A stretch of DNA of 38,335 nt from a virus. Positions 1 to 8,180 of the stretch are shown one piece after another (within the stretch, counting starts at the first letter, position 1; each line of letters starts with the position of its first letter). A program made the translations under genes and the position numbers. Below the pieces are notes generated by a model. It saw only the letters and a list, made by a program, of their open reading frames with translations. It ran no database searches and had not been told where the DNA came from. The stretch is from positions 1-38,335 of the IMG/VR virus record IMGVR_UViG_3300032288_002537; one strand, written 5' to 3'.

Positions 1-45
1 CACACGCGCGAGTTTTTCCCAACTTTCTGAAAATGGATTATCAAT

Positions 46-462
46 ATGGGCGCACGAGGCTTCCAAGCTCGGCCAGACTCTAGACGCGGCACTGTCGCCA
101 ACGGCGGCGTCATTCCCGAGCCGATCCAGGAAGACATCACCCCGCCCGTCTGGTGCAAATCAGACCAGCTGAAGCTCTTCCACAAGCTCGTCGCCGAAAA
201 CCGCGCCGCGGGCGTGGCGATCCGCCAGGTGGACGCTGACCAGTACGCCGAACTAGCCGACGCCATGATCGAGCGGCGGAACGAAACAGACGGCCGCACC
301 AAGCTGGCCTGGGGCCGGCAGATCGACGAACTACGCAGCCAGCTCAACATTGGGCCGCGGAACCGGCAACGGGCCGGAATCAAGGACACCCGCAAGCCGA
401 CGGCCATAAACCCGACGCTGGCAATTATCGCACGTGCAAAACAACGAGGGAACATGGTTTGA
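46..462 (+). CDS. terminase small subunit (P27-like)
   Basis: Probable DNA-recognition subunit of the packaging motor, 138 aa. The C-terminal half has the helical P27-type pattern and ends with a GPRNRQRAGIK-like segment, resembling the 'G(L)xPxxRxR' tail of P27-family small subunits. It sits first in the packaging operon and overlaps the large subunit gene by 29 bases, which is the strongest support. The ribosome binding site is weak. A second P27-like protein is encoded at 20939, so which one packages DNA is open. The assignment rests on position plus a weak family resemblance. Confidence 0.7.
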   Translation: MGARGFQARPDSRRGTVANGGVIPEPIQEDITPPVWCKSDQLKLFHKLVAENRAAGVAIRQVDADQYAELADAMIERRNETDGRTKLAWGRQIDELRSQLNIGPRNRQRAGIKDTRKPTAINPTLAIIARAKQRGNMV

Positions 463-2032
463 CGCCGAGGCGGTTGACGCTTCATGCGCCTTCGCCGAAA
501 CGCTGACGCTCACGAAGTCCACTAAGAGCCGGCGCCCGGAGCCGCTGGTACTCCTTCCGCACAGCAAAAAACTGGTAGCCAACATCTTCGGATGGAAGCG
601 CCCGGACGCATCGCGGCTGATCCGCAAGGTGTTCGCCTCATTCGGCCGCAAGCAGGCAAAGACGCAGACCGCCGCGATTATCGCCCTGATTGTGTTCTTC
701 CTGGACCCGGAGCCCGAGCAGGAGTTGTATATGGCGGCGACCGACGCGCCCCAAGCGTCGATCTGCTTCGAGGCCATCTGGTCGATGATCCGCACGAATC
801 CAGCGCTCCTGGATTTAGTCGAGCCGACGCTATCACAGAAAAAGATCGTCCACCGGGAAACCGGCTCGATCATCCGCGCCCTCTCAGCAGACGGCAAGGG
901 GAAGCACGGTTACAATCCATCGCTCGTAGTTTTTGACGAACTCCACGCCTGGGGGCCAGCCGAGCAGGAACTATTGGCCGCGCTCACCACCGGCAGTATG
1001 TCGCGCCGGGAGCCGCTGGAAATCATCATCACGACGGCCGGAAGTAGCCAAGAGACAATCTGCTACCGCGAATACGAATACGCGCGCCGGGTGCTATCTG
1101 GCGAGGTCACGGACCCATCCTACCTGCCGCTGATCTACGAAGTCCCAAAAGACGCCGATTGGACTGATAAAAAGCTCTGGCCGCTGGCGCTACCGCTCCT
1201 CGAAACCGGGCACCAGAAGATCGAAGAGTACGAACGGAAGTTTGACGAGGCCATGGCGCGGCCGGACCTGCAAAACCAGTTCCGGCGCCTGTACCTGAAC
1301 CAGTGGACCTCCGCAGAAACCCAATGGATTCCGATCCACGAATGGGACGCCTGCGCATCACAAACGCCGATTGACTGGGTGGAACTTCGACGGTATCCCT
1401 GCTACGGCGGGCTCGACCTCGCCGCGGTTCACGATCTCACTGCCTTCGCATTGTGCTGGCCGGTGGGCGAAAAAGTTTACTACAAAGTCTGGGCATACCT
1501 GCCCGGCGAGCGTATTGAGGACCGGAGCAAACGCGACGGCGTCCCATACGCACAGTGGTCGGCTGACGGCCATATTCGGCTTACGCCGGGAACTACAACT
1601 GACTGGCGCTATGTCACCGCCCACATCAAAGAACTGGCCGACGAGTACGACATCAAGGCCATCGCCTTTGACCGCTACGGCGCCCGCGACACCGCCCGCG
1701 AATTGCAGGACGCTGGCCTGGAAGTAATCGACTTCGGGCAGGGCTACCAGTCAATGAGTCCTGCCTGCCGACGATTTGAAAAGCTCATCTACGACCGGGC
1801 GTTAGTCCATGAAGGATCGCCGCTAATTCGCTGGTCAGTGGACTGCACGCAGATCACACAGGCACCGGGCGACTTAATCAAGCCGGTGAAGCCTGAACGA
1901 ATGAAAAACTCAAAGCGAATCGACCCGGTTATCACGATGGCGATGGCGACGGGGATTGCGATTATCGGGCAACCGACGAAATCCATATGGGAAGGAGGCA
2001 ACCTTGAATCTTTTTGGCAAACTACTAACTAA
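434..2032 (+). CDS. terminase large subunit (TerL)
   Basis: ATP-driven DNA packaging motor and nuclease, 532 aa, Terminase_1 type. The N-terminal ATPase has a deviant Walker A around residues 71-79 (GRKQAKTQT, where ARKNGKS is usual) and a Walker B with D168-E169 (LVVFDELHAW). The C-terminal RNase H-like nuclease shows acidic residues at D328 (GGLDLAAVHD), D413 (IAFDRYGA) and D497 (DPVITMAMATG). The start is GTG without a clear Shine-Dalgarno site, inside the end of the preceding gene, which suggests translational coupling. The portal gene starts within its last codons. Confidence 0.95.
   Translation: MQNNEGTWFDAEAVDASCAFAETLTLTKSTKSRRPEPLVLLPHSKKLVANIFGWKRPDASRLIRKVFASFGRKQAKTQTAAIIALIVFFLDPEPEQELYMAATDAPQASICFEAIWSMIRTNPALLDLVEPTLSQKKIVHRETGSIIRALSADGKGKHGYNPSLVVFDELHAWGPAEQELLAALTTGSMSRREPLEIIITTAGSSQETICYREYEYARRVLSGEVTDPSYLPLIYEVPKDADWTDKKLWPLALPLLETGHQKIEEYERKFDEAMARPDLQNQFRRLYLNQWTSAETQWIPIHEWDACASQTPIDWVELRRYPCYGGLDLAAVHDLTAFALCWPVGEKVYYKVWAYLPGERIEDRSKRDGVPYAQWSADGHIRLTPGTTTDWRYVTAHIKELADEYDIKAIAFDRYGARDTARELQDAGLEVIDFGQGYQSMSPACRRFEKLIYDRALVHEGSPLIRWSVDCTQITQAPGDLIKPVKPERMKNSKRIDPVITMAMATGIAIIGQPTKSIWEGGNLESFWQTTN
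1990..1998 (+). promoter_or_regulatory. ribosome binding site deciding a TTG start for portal
   Basis: A near-perfect GGAAGGAGG stands 5 bases before TTG at 2004. No comparable site precedes the in-frame ATG at 1956. The portal protein therefore most likely starts MNLFGKLLTK, a typical portal N-terminus, from a TTG codon. Confidence 0.8.
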
Positions 2033-3239
2033 GCTCGGGGCCTCTGAACCGCCTGACTCCGACTTTTGGTACCGCTCGGTTACGCCGTCCTTCGGCTCAT
2101 TTCTCGGGCAGTTCGATAGCTCTGAAGCCGCTCTTCGCATCAATGCAGTCAACGCTTGCGTGCGCTTGCGCTCGGAAACCATCGGCTCCCTGCCCTGCCA
2201 GGTCTTCCGGCGCACCGGCGACGGCCGCGAACTCGCGCGGGACCACGAACTGTACTATCTCCTCCACGATGCCCCCAACGACGCCATGAGCGCCTTCGAG
2301 TTTTGGCAGGTGGCAGAGCAGGCACTCTGCACGGACGGCAACTTCTACGCGCTCATCCAGCTCGACGGCCGCGGCAAGGTGCGCGAACTTGTGCCGCTAG
2401 ACTCCAGCCGCATGGATGTCCGCAAGGACGCCGAAACCGGACTGCTGGTCTTCCTCTACCGCGAAGGCGCCGTCACGCGCGAGTACGTGCAGGGCGACAT
2501 TCTCCACGTCCCCGGCATGGGCTACGACGGCGTGACGCGGCTGAAGGGCATGAGCCCGCTGGCCTATATGCGCCAGTCGCTTGACCTTGCCGCCAGCGCC
2601 GAAACCTATGGGGCCAACTACTTCCGCAACAACGCGGCGCCGATGGCGTACATCACCGGGCCGAACGCGATGTCTGATAAGTCAAAATTCCAGCTCCTCG
2701 ACTACATGATGCAGCGCTTCGGCGGCGTGAAGAACGCCGGGAAGCTCGGCATCCTCGACGGCGGCATGGAGATCAAAACGGTGCCCGTGAACCACACGGA
2801 CATGCAATACCTGGAACTCCGCAAGTTCCAGATCGAAGAGATCGCCCGCGCCTATCGCGTGCCGCTGCATATGATCGGCGAGCTGGCGCGGAGCACCAAT
2901 AACAACATCGAGCACCAGGGCCTGGAGTGGGCAACCAACACCATCCGGCCCGAGTGCACCCGCATCGAACGGCGCATCAACATGCAGCTATTCGGGCCGC
3001 GCGAGTCTGAGCGATTCTATGCCGAGTTCAATTTGGATGCACTCATGCGCGGAGATTCCGCGGGCCGCGCGGCTTACCTTTCCGCCATGCGAAACATCGG
3101 CGTCCTGAACGCCAACGAAATCCGCGCCATTGACAACCGCAACCCCTACGAGGGCGGCGAAGTGTACATGGTTCAAGGCGCGATGATCCCGGTGGCGATG
3201 GCCGGGCAACAGCAACAACAGAAGGCGGTGGCGCAGTGA
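2004..3239 (+). CDS. portal protein (HK97 family)
   Basis: Dodecameric portal at the capsid vertex through which DNA is packaged and to which the connector binds; 411 aa from the TTG start. Visible family features are the AALRINAVNACVRLRSETIGSLP segment near the N-terminus, a central LRKFQIEEIARAYRVPLHMIG segment, and the STNNNIEHQGLEWATNTIRP stretch typical of HK97-type portals. The tail is Gln-rich (GQQQQQK). It overlaps TerL by 29 bases, and its stop overlaps the GTG start of the protease (GTGA). The 16-residue extension to the ATG at 1956 is rejected because of the strong ribosome site before 2004. Confidence 0.93.
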   Translation: MNLFGKLLTKLGASEPPDSDFWYRSVTPSFGSFLGQFDSSEAALRINAVNACVRLRSETIGSLPCQVFRRTGDGRELARDHELYYLLHDAPNDAMSAFEFWQVAEQALCTDGNFYALIQLDGRGKVRELVPLDSSRMDVRKDAETGLLVFLYREGAVTREYVQGDILHVPGMGYDGVTRLKGMSPLAYMRQSLDLAASAETYGANYFRNNAAPMAYITGPNAMSDKSKFQLLDYMMQRFGGVKNAGKLGILDGGMEIKTVPVNHTDMQYLELRKFQIEEIARAYRVPLHMIGELARSTNNNIEHQGLEWATNTIRPECTRIERRINMQLFGPRESERFYAEFNLDALMRGDSAGRAAYLSAMRNIGVLNANEIRAIDNRNPYEGGEVYMVQGAMIPVAMAGQQQQQKAVAQ

Positions 3240-3868
3240 CAACGACATTCATTCTAGGCGGGCACGTCCTCGCGGCCCAACCCGACGCGCCGGAAGTCCG
3301 AGAAATCCTATTCTACGCGGGCACGCCCGTGCTACGCACCGATGGCCGCAAGATGTTCCACCTCTCGTTTTCTCTCGACGAGGGCGCCGTGGACCTGTCG
3401 TTTCTAAACAGCGGGCGCGCGCCGTTCGTCGTGGATCACGTCGAAGACATCGACCACACGCTAGGCGTCATCGAGCGCGCCGAAATCAACGGCACGGGCC
3501 GGGCTTTTGTGCGCTTTTCCGACCGGCATGAAATGGCCGGGCTGATTGGCGACATCAAAAGTGGCGTGCTGGCTAATGTCTCCATGGGCGCGCGGATCAC
3601 CGGCGAGCTAGTAAAGGCCGAACCGGTAGAGAAGGGCGTTGCGCACCTTCGCGCTACCAAATGGCAGCCGTTCCACGTCTCGCTCGTCTCGCGCGGGGCT
3701 GACCCATCCGCCCAATTTCTGAGTGACTGCCAAATGGAAGTACCGGCAGAACTTTTCACCGACCTCTCTGCACCCACTGGCGCGGCCAGCGAAGCAGATC
3801 AGAGCGAACAAAAGGCACGCCTGGCGCTGCAGATCAAGCAGCGCCGTTTCCGCGTCCTTGGCCGCTAA
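3236..3868 (+). CDS. prohead protease (HK97 gp4 / S78-like)
   Basis: Maturation protease that cleaves scaffold or delta domains in the procapsid, 210 aa. Family motifs are VVDHVED (His68), ANVSMGAR (Ser116) and FHVSLVSRGADPSAQ (147-160). In HK97-type enzymes the residue before the VSLV strand is commonly Glu; here it is His147, so the apparent triad would be Ser-His-His, as in herpesvirus assemblin (inference). GTG start overlapping the portal stop. It is followed directly by the major capsid gene, as expected. Confidence 0.9.
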   Translation: MTTTFILGGHVLAAQPDAPEVREILFYAGTPVLRTDGRKMFHLSFSLDEGAVDLSFLNSGRAPFVVDHVEDIDHTLGVIERAEINGTGRAFVRFSDRHEMAGLIGDIKSGVLANVSMGARITGELVKAEPVEKGVAHLRATKWQPFHVSLVSRGADPSAQFLSDCQMEVPAELFTDLSAPTGAASEADQSEQKARLALQIKQRRFRVLGR

Positions 3869-3907
3869 CCAACAACCAACCCGCGCCACAAGCGCAAAGG
3901 GGCAACC

Positions 3908-5218
3908 ATGAAGAAAAAGCTACTCATCGAGAAGCTGGCCGCAACCACGGCCGAATATGACGCGCTGCTGAAGGCGTCCGAAGCCGCCGCCGATATCGTC
4001 GCGCACCTGGCCGCGGTGGACGCCAAGGAAGTGGAACTCAACGGCATCAAGGCCGAACTGGCCGCCATCGAGGCTCTGGAAGCCAAGGCGAAGGCAAACG
4101 CGACGCGCGAACCGGGCCGGGTGACCAGCGACAACGAAGCAAAGCGGCCGTTTGCCAACTTCGGCGAGCAGCTTGCGGCCATCGCCTACGCCCAGTCGCC
4201 GGCTGGCTCGTTTCACGGCTACGGCGGGCAGATCGACAAGCGCCTGTTTGAGACGAACCTGGCCGCGTCTGGCGTCAATTCGACGGTCCCGAGCGAAGGA
4301 GGGTATTTGGTCAGCACCGACTTCTCGACGGTCCTGATGCAGAAGGCCGCCGAAATCGGGCAGATCGCGCCGCTGGCGTTCGATGTGCCGATTGGCGAAG
4401 GCTCGGACGGTATCGAGCTGCCGTACATCGACGAAACCTCCCGCGCCACCGGCTCCCGCTGGGGCGGCGTGCGTGTGTACCGGGCCAGTGAGGCCGACGC
4501 GCCCACGTCCACCAAGCCCAAGTTCGCCCGTCACGACCTGAAGCTGGAAACCCTCAAGGGATTGGCCTACGTGACGGACCGGCAGTTGCGGAACGCCCCG
4601 GCCACCAGCACGATCCTGGAGCGCGCGTTCGCGTCCGAGATGGCGTTTGTGAAGGATAACGAAATCTGGCGCGGTACCGGCGTCGGCCAGTGCCTCGGCT
4701 TTGCCACGCAGAGCTACGAGGGTGCCTCGTTGCTGGTTTCGGTGACCAAGAAATCGGCGCAGACCGCCGCCACCTTTGTCATTGAAAACGCCACGTCGAT
4801 GCTGTCCCGTTTGCTCGCGAACCCCGGCGACACGATCCGCTGGTTCATCAACCGCGACACCATCGGCCAACTTCCGCTGATGACTGTCGGCCAGACGCCA
4901 GTGTTCCTGCCCAACGGCAACGCTTCCGGCTCGCCGTACTTCGGCACGCTGTTTGGTTACCCCGTGGTCATCGTGGAGCAGGCCGAAACCCTCGGCACCG
5001 CGGGCGACGTGGTTCTGGCGAATATGTCCAAGTACGTGACGATTTCGCAGGGAGGGCTGCGCTCGGCTCAGTCCATGCACGTCCGTTTCATCTACGACGA
5101 AATGACGTTCAAGTGGTCCACGGACTTCAACGGTCACGCGATGGTGCGCAAGCCGCTGACGCCGTTCAAAGGCACCAACACGCAGTCGCCGTTCGTCACC
5201 GTCGAAACCCGCAGCTAA
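3908..5218 (+). CDS. major capsid protein (HK97 fold)
   Basis: Main shell protein, 436 aa. Residues 1 to about 75 are an Ala/Lys/Glu-rich helical region that looks like the scaffolding delta domain removed by the protease encoded just upstream. The rest matches HK97-fold capsids: NSTVPSEGGYLVSTDF, then an N-arm, KFARHDLKLETLKGLAYVTDRQL (spine and P domain), EIWRGTGVGQCLGF, PYFGTLFGYPVV, and a C-terminal FNGHAMVRKPLTPF strand. A good AAGGGG ribosome site precedes the ATG. The 405 aa open frame on the opposite strand is a codon-bias shadow. Confidence 0.97.
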   Translation: MKKKLLIEKLAATTAEYDALLKASEAAADIVAHLAAVDAKEVELNGIKAELAAIEALEAKAKANATREPGRVTSDNEAKRPFANFGEQLAAIAYAQSPAGSFHGYGGQIDKRLFETNLAASGVNSTVPSEGGYLVSTDFSTVLMQKAAEIGQIAPLAFDVPIGEGSDGIELPYIDETSRATGSRWGGVRVYRASEADAPTSTKPKFARHDLKLETLKGLAYVTDRQLRNAPATSTILERAFASEMAFVKDNEIWRGTGVGQCLGFATQSYEGASLLVSVTKKSAQTAATFVIENATSMLSRLLANPGDTIRWFINRDTIGQLPLMTVGQTPVFLPNGNASGSPYFGTLFGYPVVIVEQAETLGTAGDVVLANMSKYVTISQGGLRSAQSMHVRFIYDEMTFKWSTDFNGHAMVRKPLTPFKGTNTQSPFVTVETRS

Positions 5219-5231
5219 CCAACTCCACCGG

Positions 5232-5254
5232 GCGGGCGGCGCGTAGTCGCCCGC
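5232..5254 (+). promoter_or_regulatory. hairpin between capsid gene and next gene
   Basis: A 7-bp perfect GC stem (5232-5238 with 5248-5254) and a 9-base loop lie between the major capsid stop and the next ribosome site. There is no T-tract, so it is not a classical terminator. It may adjust the relative expression of the capsid gene and the following gene or stabilise the mRNA (inference). Confidence 0.4.
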
Positions 5255-5276
5255 GCATTAAACGAAAGGGAAACCA

Positions 5277-5750
5277 ATGCGTTACGAAGAACTTCAAAAT
5301 CAGCATTTCATTAAGGGCCTCGATCCGGTGGCCGATGCCTTCGCTGGCACCGTCGCATCCGATGTCGTCGATGTCTCTAACCACCAAGGCGTCCTGTTCC
5401 TCGTCTACAAGGGAGTCGGGGCCACGGGAACCAGCACGATCACGGTGGAAGCCTGCGACGACGTGACCCCGAGCAACACCACGGCGGTTCCGTTCTACTA
5501 CAAGGCCATCACCAGCACCGACGTGCAGGGCGCCGTCACGGCCGCCACGTCTGCCGGTTTCGCCACCACGGCGGGCTCCTCGCAGATGTACGCCGTCCAG
5601 GTGGATGCGCAGGAACTCGCCAGCGCGGGCTACAAGTACGCCCGGCTGAAGGCTGTCGAGGTGGTTGATTCGCCCGTTCTGGGCGGCATCGCCATCGCTC
5701 TCCTCGGTCCCAAGTTTGGCGGCTCCGCGACCAACACGGCCATCGACTAA
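5277..5750 (+). CDS. putative virion protein after capsid (decoration or stabilising candidate)
   Basis: 157 aa, family not recognised. The sequence is beta-rich with Ala/Gly/Thr/Val bias (GVGATGTSTITVEACDDVTP, FYYKAITSTDVQGAVTAATSAG), which is usual for phage structural proteins. It lies between the major capsid gene and the terminator that ends the head operon, with a strong AAAGGGAAA ribosome site. A capsid-decoration or head-associated role is inferred from position only. Confidence 0.6.
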   Translation: MRYEELQNQHFIKGLDPVADAFAGTVASDVVDVSNHQGVLFLVYKGVGATGTSTITVEACDDVTPSNTTAVPFYYKAITSTDVQGAVTAATSAGFATTAGSSQMYAVQVDAQELASAGYKYARLKAVEVVDSPVLGGIAIALLGPKFGGSATNTAID

Positions 5751-5771
5751 CCCATCCCTCCTCTCTCCTGA

Positions 5772-5800
5772 CCGGGGCGGCTCCTCCGCCCCGGGTTTTT
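5772..5800 (+). terminator. intrinsic terminator ending the head operon
   Basis: Perfect 9-bp stem CCGGGGCGG/CCGCCCCGG with a 5-base loop (5772-5794), followed by GTTTTTT. It lies 21 bases after the stop of the putative decoration gene and just before the tRNA-like element. Confidence 0.92.
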
Positions 5801-5803
5801 ACC

Positions 5804-5895
5804 GCCTCGCTGTCGAAATTGGAAAACGCTACCTCGTCTAGGGGTGAGTCCGCATAGGGCTGTAAACACTGCCGGTTCGAATCCGGATCGAGGCG
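5804..5895 (+). tRNA. class II (Leu-type) tRNA-like element, anticodon arm degenerate
   Basis: A 92-base element with clear tRNA parts. The acceptor arm GCCTCGC (5804-5810) pairs at 6 of 7 positions with 5888-5894. Then come TG and a Leu-like D arm (AATTGG then CGCTAC). The variable arm AGTCC/GGGCT (5847-5851 with 5857-5861) is long, and the T arm CCGG-TTCGAAT-CCGG (5872-5886) is canonical. No CCA is encoded. The anticodon is ambiguous. Position counting against tRNA-Leu gives CTA (5838-5840) with U33 present but only 3 of 5 stem pairs. The best 7-base-loop stem gives TCT but lacks U33. A 5-bp stem with a 5-base loop is also possible. It could be a suppressor tRNA, a decayed tRNA or a tRNA mimic. 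It ends 7 bases before the next gene. Confidence 0.55.
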
Positions 5896-5902
5896 ACCTT
5901 CT

Positions 5903-6490
5903 ATGACCTTCTCCTACCAACTCGTCACCGCGCCGACCGAATACGCCATCACTGACGCGCAGATGGAGACCCACGCGCGCGCGGCCGGGCAACCGCCCGA
6001 GCAGTACCAGCCGTATGTGCGGGCGGCGCAGGCATACGTTGAAACGATCACCGGGCGCAAGCTAGTGACGCAGACCTGGAAGTGGTTCCTCGACGCCTTT
6101 CCATGCGGCGACCGGCTTACCCTGCCGTTCGGCCAACTCCAGTCAGTAACTCACGTCAAATACACCGATACAGCGGGCACACAGACGACGTTTTCCGCGG
6201 ACTACTGGGAAGCATCCACCGCCCGCGATCCCGGTGTCCTGGCGCTGTCCTACAACCAATCCTGGCCATCTACGACCCTGCGCGTCCTCGACCCGATAGA
6301 GATTCAATTCGTTTGCGGGTGGACCACGGCAGCGGATGTGCCATACGAGATTCAGGCGGCGATTTTGCTAGTGGCTACCCATTTCTACGAAAACCGCAGC
6401 GCCGTAGGCGTCGGTGATTCGGCCGTTGTGACATCCAAGCAAATCGAACTTGGGGCCATGGCGTTGCTAGCCAACTGGATCATTCGATGA
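5903..6490 (+). CDS. head-tail connector (HK97 gp6-like)
   Basis: 195 aa adaptor expected to form a ring beneath the portal. The N-terminus reads like gp6-type connectors: an early helix around VRAAQAYVETITGRKLVTQTW, a central barrel (DRLTLPFGQLQSVTHVKY), and a C-terminal helix VPYEIQAAILLVATHFYENR, which is a signature of this family. Its GAGG ribosome site lies inside the 3' acceptor strand of the tRNA-like element. It overlaps the next gene by 4 bases. Confidence 0.85.
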   Translation: MTFSYQLVTAPTEYAITDAQMETHARAAGQPPEQYQPYVRAAQAYVETITGRKLVTQTWKWFLDAFPCGDRLTLPFGQLQSVTHVKYTDTAGTQTTFSADYWEASTARDPGVLALSYNQSWPSTTLRVLDPIEIQFVCGWTTAADVPYEIQAAILLVATHFYENRSAVGVGDSAVVTSKQIELGAMALLANWIIR

Positions 6491-6825
6491 TCCGCACCGG
6501 CCAGCGTAACGCATGGGTGCAAGCCTTCGCGTCCACCGAAACCACGGGCGACGCGGGCGACCCGCAGCCGTCGTGGAGTGACACGCCAGCGCTTGAATTT
6601 TGGGCGCATAAACGCAATCTGACGCAGCGCGAAGTGGTTGTAGCGGGCGCGCTTCAACAGGAAGACGCCGTAGTTTTTGAGGCGCTGTACATGGACACAC
6701 TAACCACGCGCCACCGGCTGAAATACGCGGGCCGGTACTACGACATCACGGGCCTCAGTGACCCAGGCGAGCGTCACGAAGCGCTCCACATTTACGCGCG
6801 TGACGCAGTGAGTTACGGATCATGA
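6487..6825 (+). CDS. head closure / head-tail joining protein
   Basis: 112 aa stopper protein of the SPP1 gp16 / HK97 gp7 type. Typical features are a short beta-barrel sequence with FWAHKRNLTQRE, then RLKYAGRYYDITGLSDPGERHEALHIYARD, close to the usual 'RI.Y.G..Y.I..i...g.r...l.l.c...' pattern. It overlaps the genes on both sides by 4 bases (ATGA) in the standard neck order of connector, stopper, terminator. Confidence 0.85.
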   Translation: MIRTGQRNAWVQAFASTETTGDAGDPQPSWSDTPALEFWAHKRNLTQREVVVAGALQQEDAVVFEALYMDTLTTRHRLKYAGRYYDITGLSDPGERHEALHIYARDAVSYGS

Positions 6826-7232
6826 CACTCCCCGAAGCCATCGGCCAATACCTGCGAACGGAGGCCACCGCGACGCTCGCCCACTACGGAGCGTCCAAAA
6901 TCTTCTGGTGCTACGAAACACAGGGCGTCAACGCGCCATTCTGCACCTTTCGCCAATCGTCCTGCCGTCGCATCGCCATCGACCTAAACCGGGCCAACGG
7001 GCCGCGCGAGTATGAGGTGGAGCTAATCCACTACGCCACTTCGCAATCAGCCGCCTGGACCGGCGCAGAAGCGGCGATGACTGATCTGGACAACCTGACC
7101 GGCTTAATCCCGTCCACGGGCACCGTGCGCGTCAAGAAGTGCATCGTGGCGGACGAGTCAGATCTCGTCAGCGAGGAAGCCGCGGCGCGCGGGCTGTTTG
7201 CCGTGGCGCAGACGTTGCGAATTACTACCTAG
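6822..7232 (+). CDS. tail terminator protein (DUF3168-like)
   Basis: 136 aa, expected to cap the tail tube at the neck. It has the order strand, helix, strands seen in DUF3168/gpU-like proteins: ATLAHYGASKIFWCYETQGVNAPFCTFRQ, then PREYEVELIHYATSQSAAW and a helix before the final strands. It sits between head closure and major tail protein. It ends in TAG. Confidence 0.75.
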   Translation: MTLPEAIGQYLRTEATATLAHYGASKIFWCYETQGVNAPFCTFRQSSCRRIAIDLNRANGPREYEVELIHYATSQSAAWTGAEAAMTDLDNLTGLIPSTGTVRVKKCIVADESDLVSEEAAARGLFAVAQTLRITT

Positions 7233-7262
7233 TTTTCCGGCATGTCGTGAGACACCCGGCGT

Positions 7263-7309
7263 GGGGGATATAAGGCCCCCGACCACTTCAACTACTGCCG
7301 TGACGGCAG
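7263..7309 (+). promoter_or_regulatory. two hairpins in the leader of the tail tube gene
   Basis: The first hairpin pairs GGGGG (7263-7267) with CCCCC (7276-7280). The second is CTGCCG-TGA-CGGCAG (7295-7309), directly before the AAGGAG ribosome site. Neither has a T-tract. They may be an RNA-processing or stabilising leader for the highly expressed tail tube gene (inference). Confidence 0.4.
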
Positions 7310-7321
7310 AAGGAGCCCAAT

Positions 7322-7738
7322 ATGGCTACATTCACGGCCGTTGCCGGAACGCTGTTCAAATACACCGTTTCCGCTTCGCTGACCACCATTCCCGGCGTTC
7401 AAAGCGTCTCGTTTTCCGGGGGCGAAAAGAATGATATCGAAGTCACCGCGATCAGCGACGAAGATCAGGTCTTCGTCGGCGGCCGGCGCTCCGCCCTGGA
7501 AGCATCCTTCGGCATGTACTGGGACCCGACCGACGCCGGGCAGGTGGCGATGTTGACCGCCTACAACGCCAGCGCTAGCACCCCGGTCGCTATGACCATC
7601 ACGGAAGCCGACGCGGGCGCGGCCACGCAGGCATTTTCCGGCTACGTCAAGAGCATGGTTCCGACCTATGACCGCGACGGCGCCCACATGTACAACGTCG
7701 TCATCAAACTCACGACCGCAATCACCTTCACCGCCTAA
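7322..7738 (+). CDS. major tail (tube) protein
   Basis: 138 aa. The N-terminus is typical of small siphovirus tube proteins (MATFTAVAGTLFKYTVSAS), followed by a beta-barrel core with IPGVQSVSFSGGEKNDIEVTAISD and a final strand MYNVVIKLTTAITFTA. Its position between the tail terminator and the chaperone frameshift pair is diagnostic. It has a strong ribosome site (AAGGAG) and is preceded by two RNA hairpins. Confidence 0.88.
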   Translation: MATFTAVAGTLFKYTVSASLTTIPGVQSVSFSGGEKNDIEVTAISDEDQVFVGGRRSALEASFGMYWDPTDAGQVAMLTAYNASASTPVAMTITEADAGAATQAFSGYVKSMVPTYDRDGAHMYNVVIKLTTAITFTA

Positions 7739-7748
7739 GGAGGCGTTC

Positions 7749-8180
7749 ATGATTGACCCCGTAACCCCCGCTACGCTTGTGCCGTGGCGGGGGAAGAGTT
7801 ACACGTGCCAAGCGACGCTCGGCGCGCTAGCGGCGGCTTCTGGTGCGCTAGACGTGCCTATCCTGGAGCCGATTCCCGGAAACGTCTTCGCAAAGCCGGA
7901 GTTTTTCAAGCGCGGCGTGCTTCTATTCGCACTACTTCGCCCGTTTGTGCCCTCTGTCACGATTGACGCCTGTCTAGAGGAAGTGACTGGTCCGAAGGCC
8001 GACTTCTATCTGAAGGCTATTAATGACGCCTACGAGCATCTGACGCCCGCAATCACGCGGTTGCTGGGCGGACCATCGGAGGCCGAAAAGCCCCCTTTGG
8101 CCGAGTCGAGTTCTGGCGGCGACTCTGGGCCAGCGCTCGTATCCACCTCGGGATCTCGTCGGAAGAGTTCTGGTCGCTGA
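7749..8180 (+). CDS. tail assembly chaperone, short form (G-like)
   Basis: 143 aa, started at ATG 7749 behind AAGGAGG. It coats the tape measure protein during tail assembly. The sequence has the usual compact helical chaperone body (TLGALAAASGAL, FFKRGVLLFALLRPFV) and a Ser/Gly-rich disordered end (LAESSSGGDSGPALVSTSG). The last 26 residues lie in the alternative frame after the slippery site at 8093 and are replaced in the frameshift product. Confidence 0.85.
   Translation: MIDPVTPATLVPWRGKSYTCQATLGALAAASGALDVPILEPIPGNVFAKPEFFKRGVLLFALLRPFVPSVTIDACLEEVTGPKADFYLKAINDAYEHLTPAITRLLGGPSEAEKPPLAESSSGGDSGPALVSTSGSRRKSSGR

Noticed and set aside
1956-2003. ATG 1956 as portal start
   Set aside because: No ribosome site, while GGAAGGAGG precedes TTG 2004, which gives a typical portal N-terminus.
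3920-5137. 405 aa open frame antisense to the major capsid gene
   Set aside because: Mirrors the capsid codon bias, His/Arg/Gly-rich without domain features and without a ribosome site.
5804-5895. tRNA-like element as an attachment site
   Set aside because: No integrase gene and no repeated copy of its 3' end in the window.
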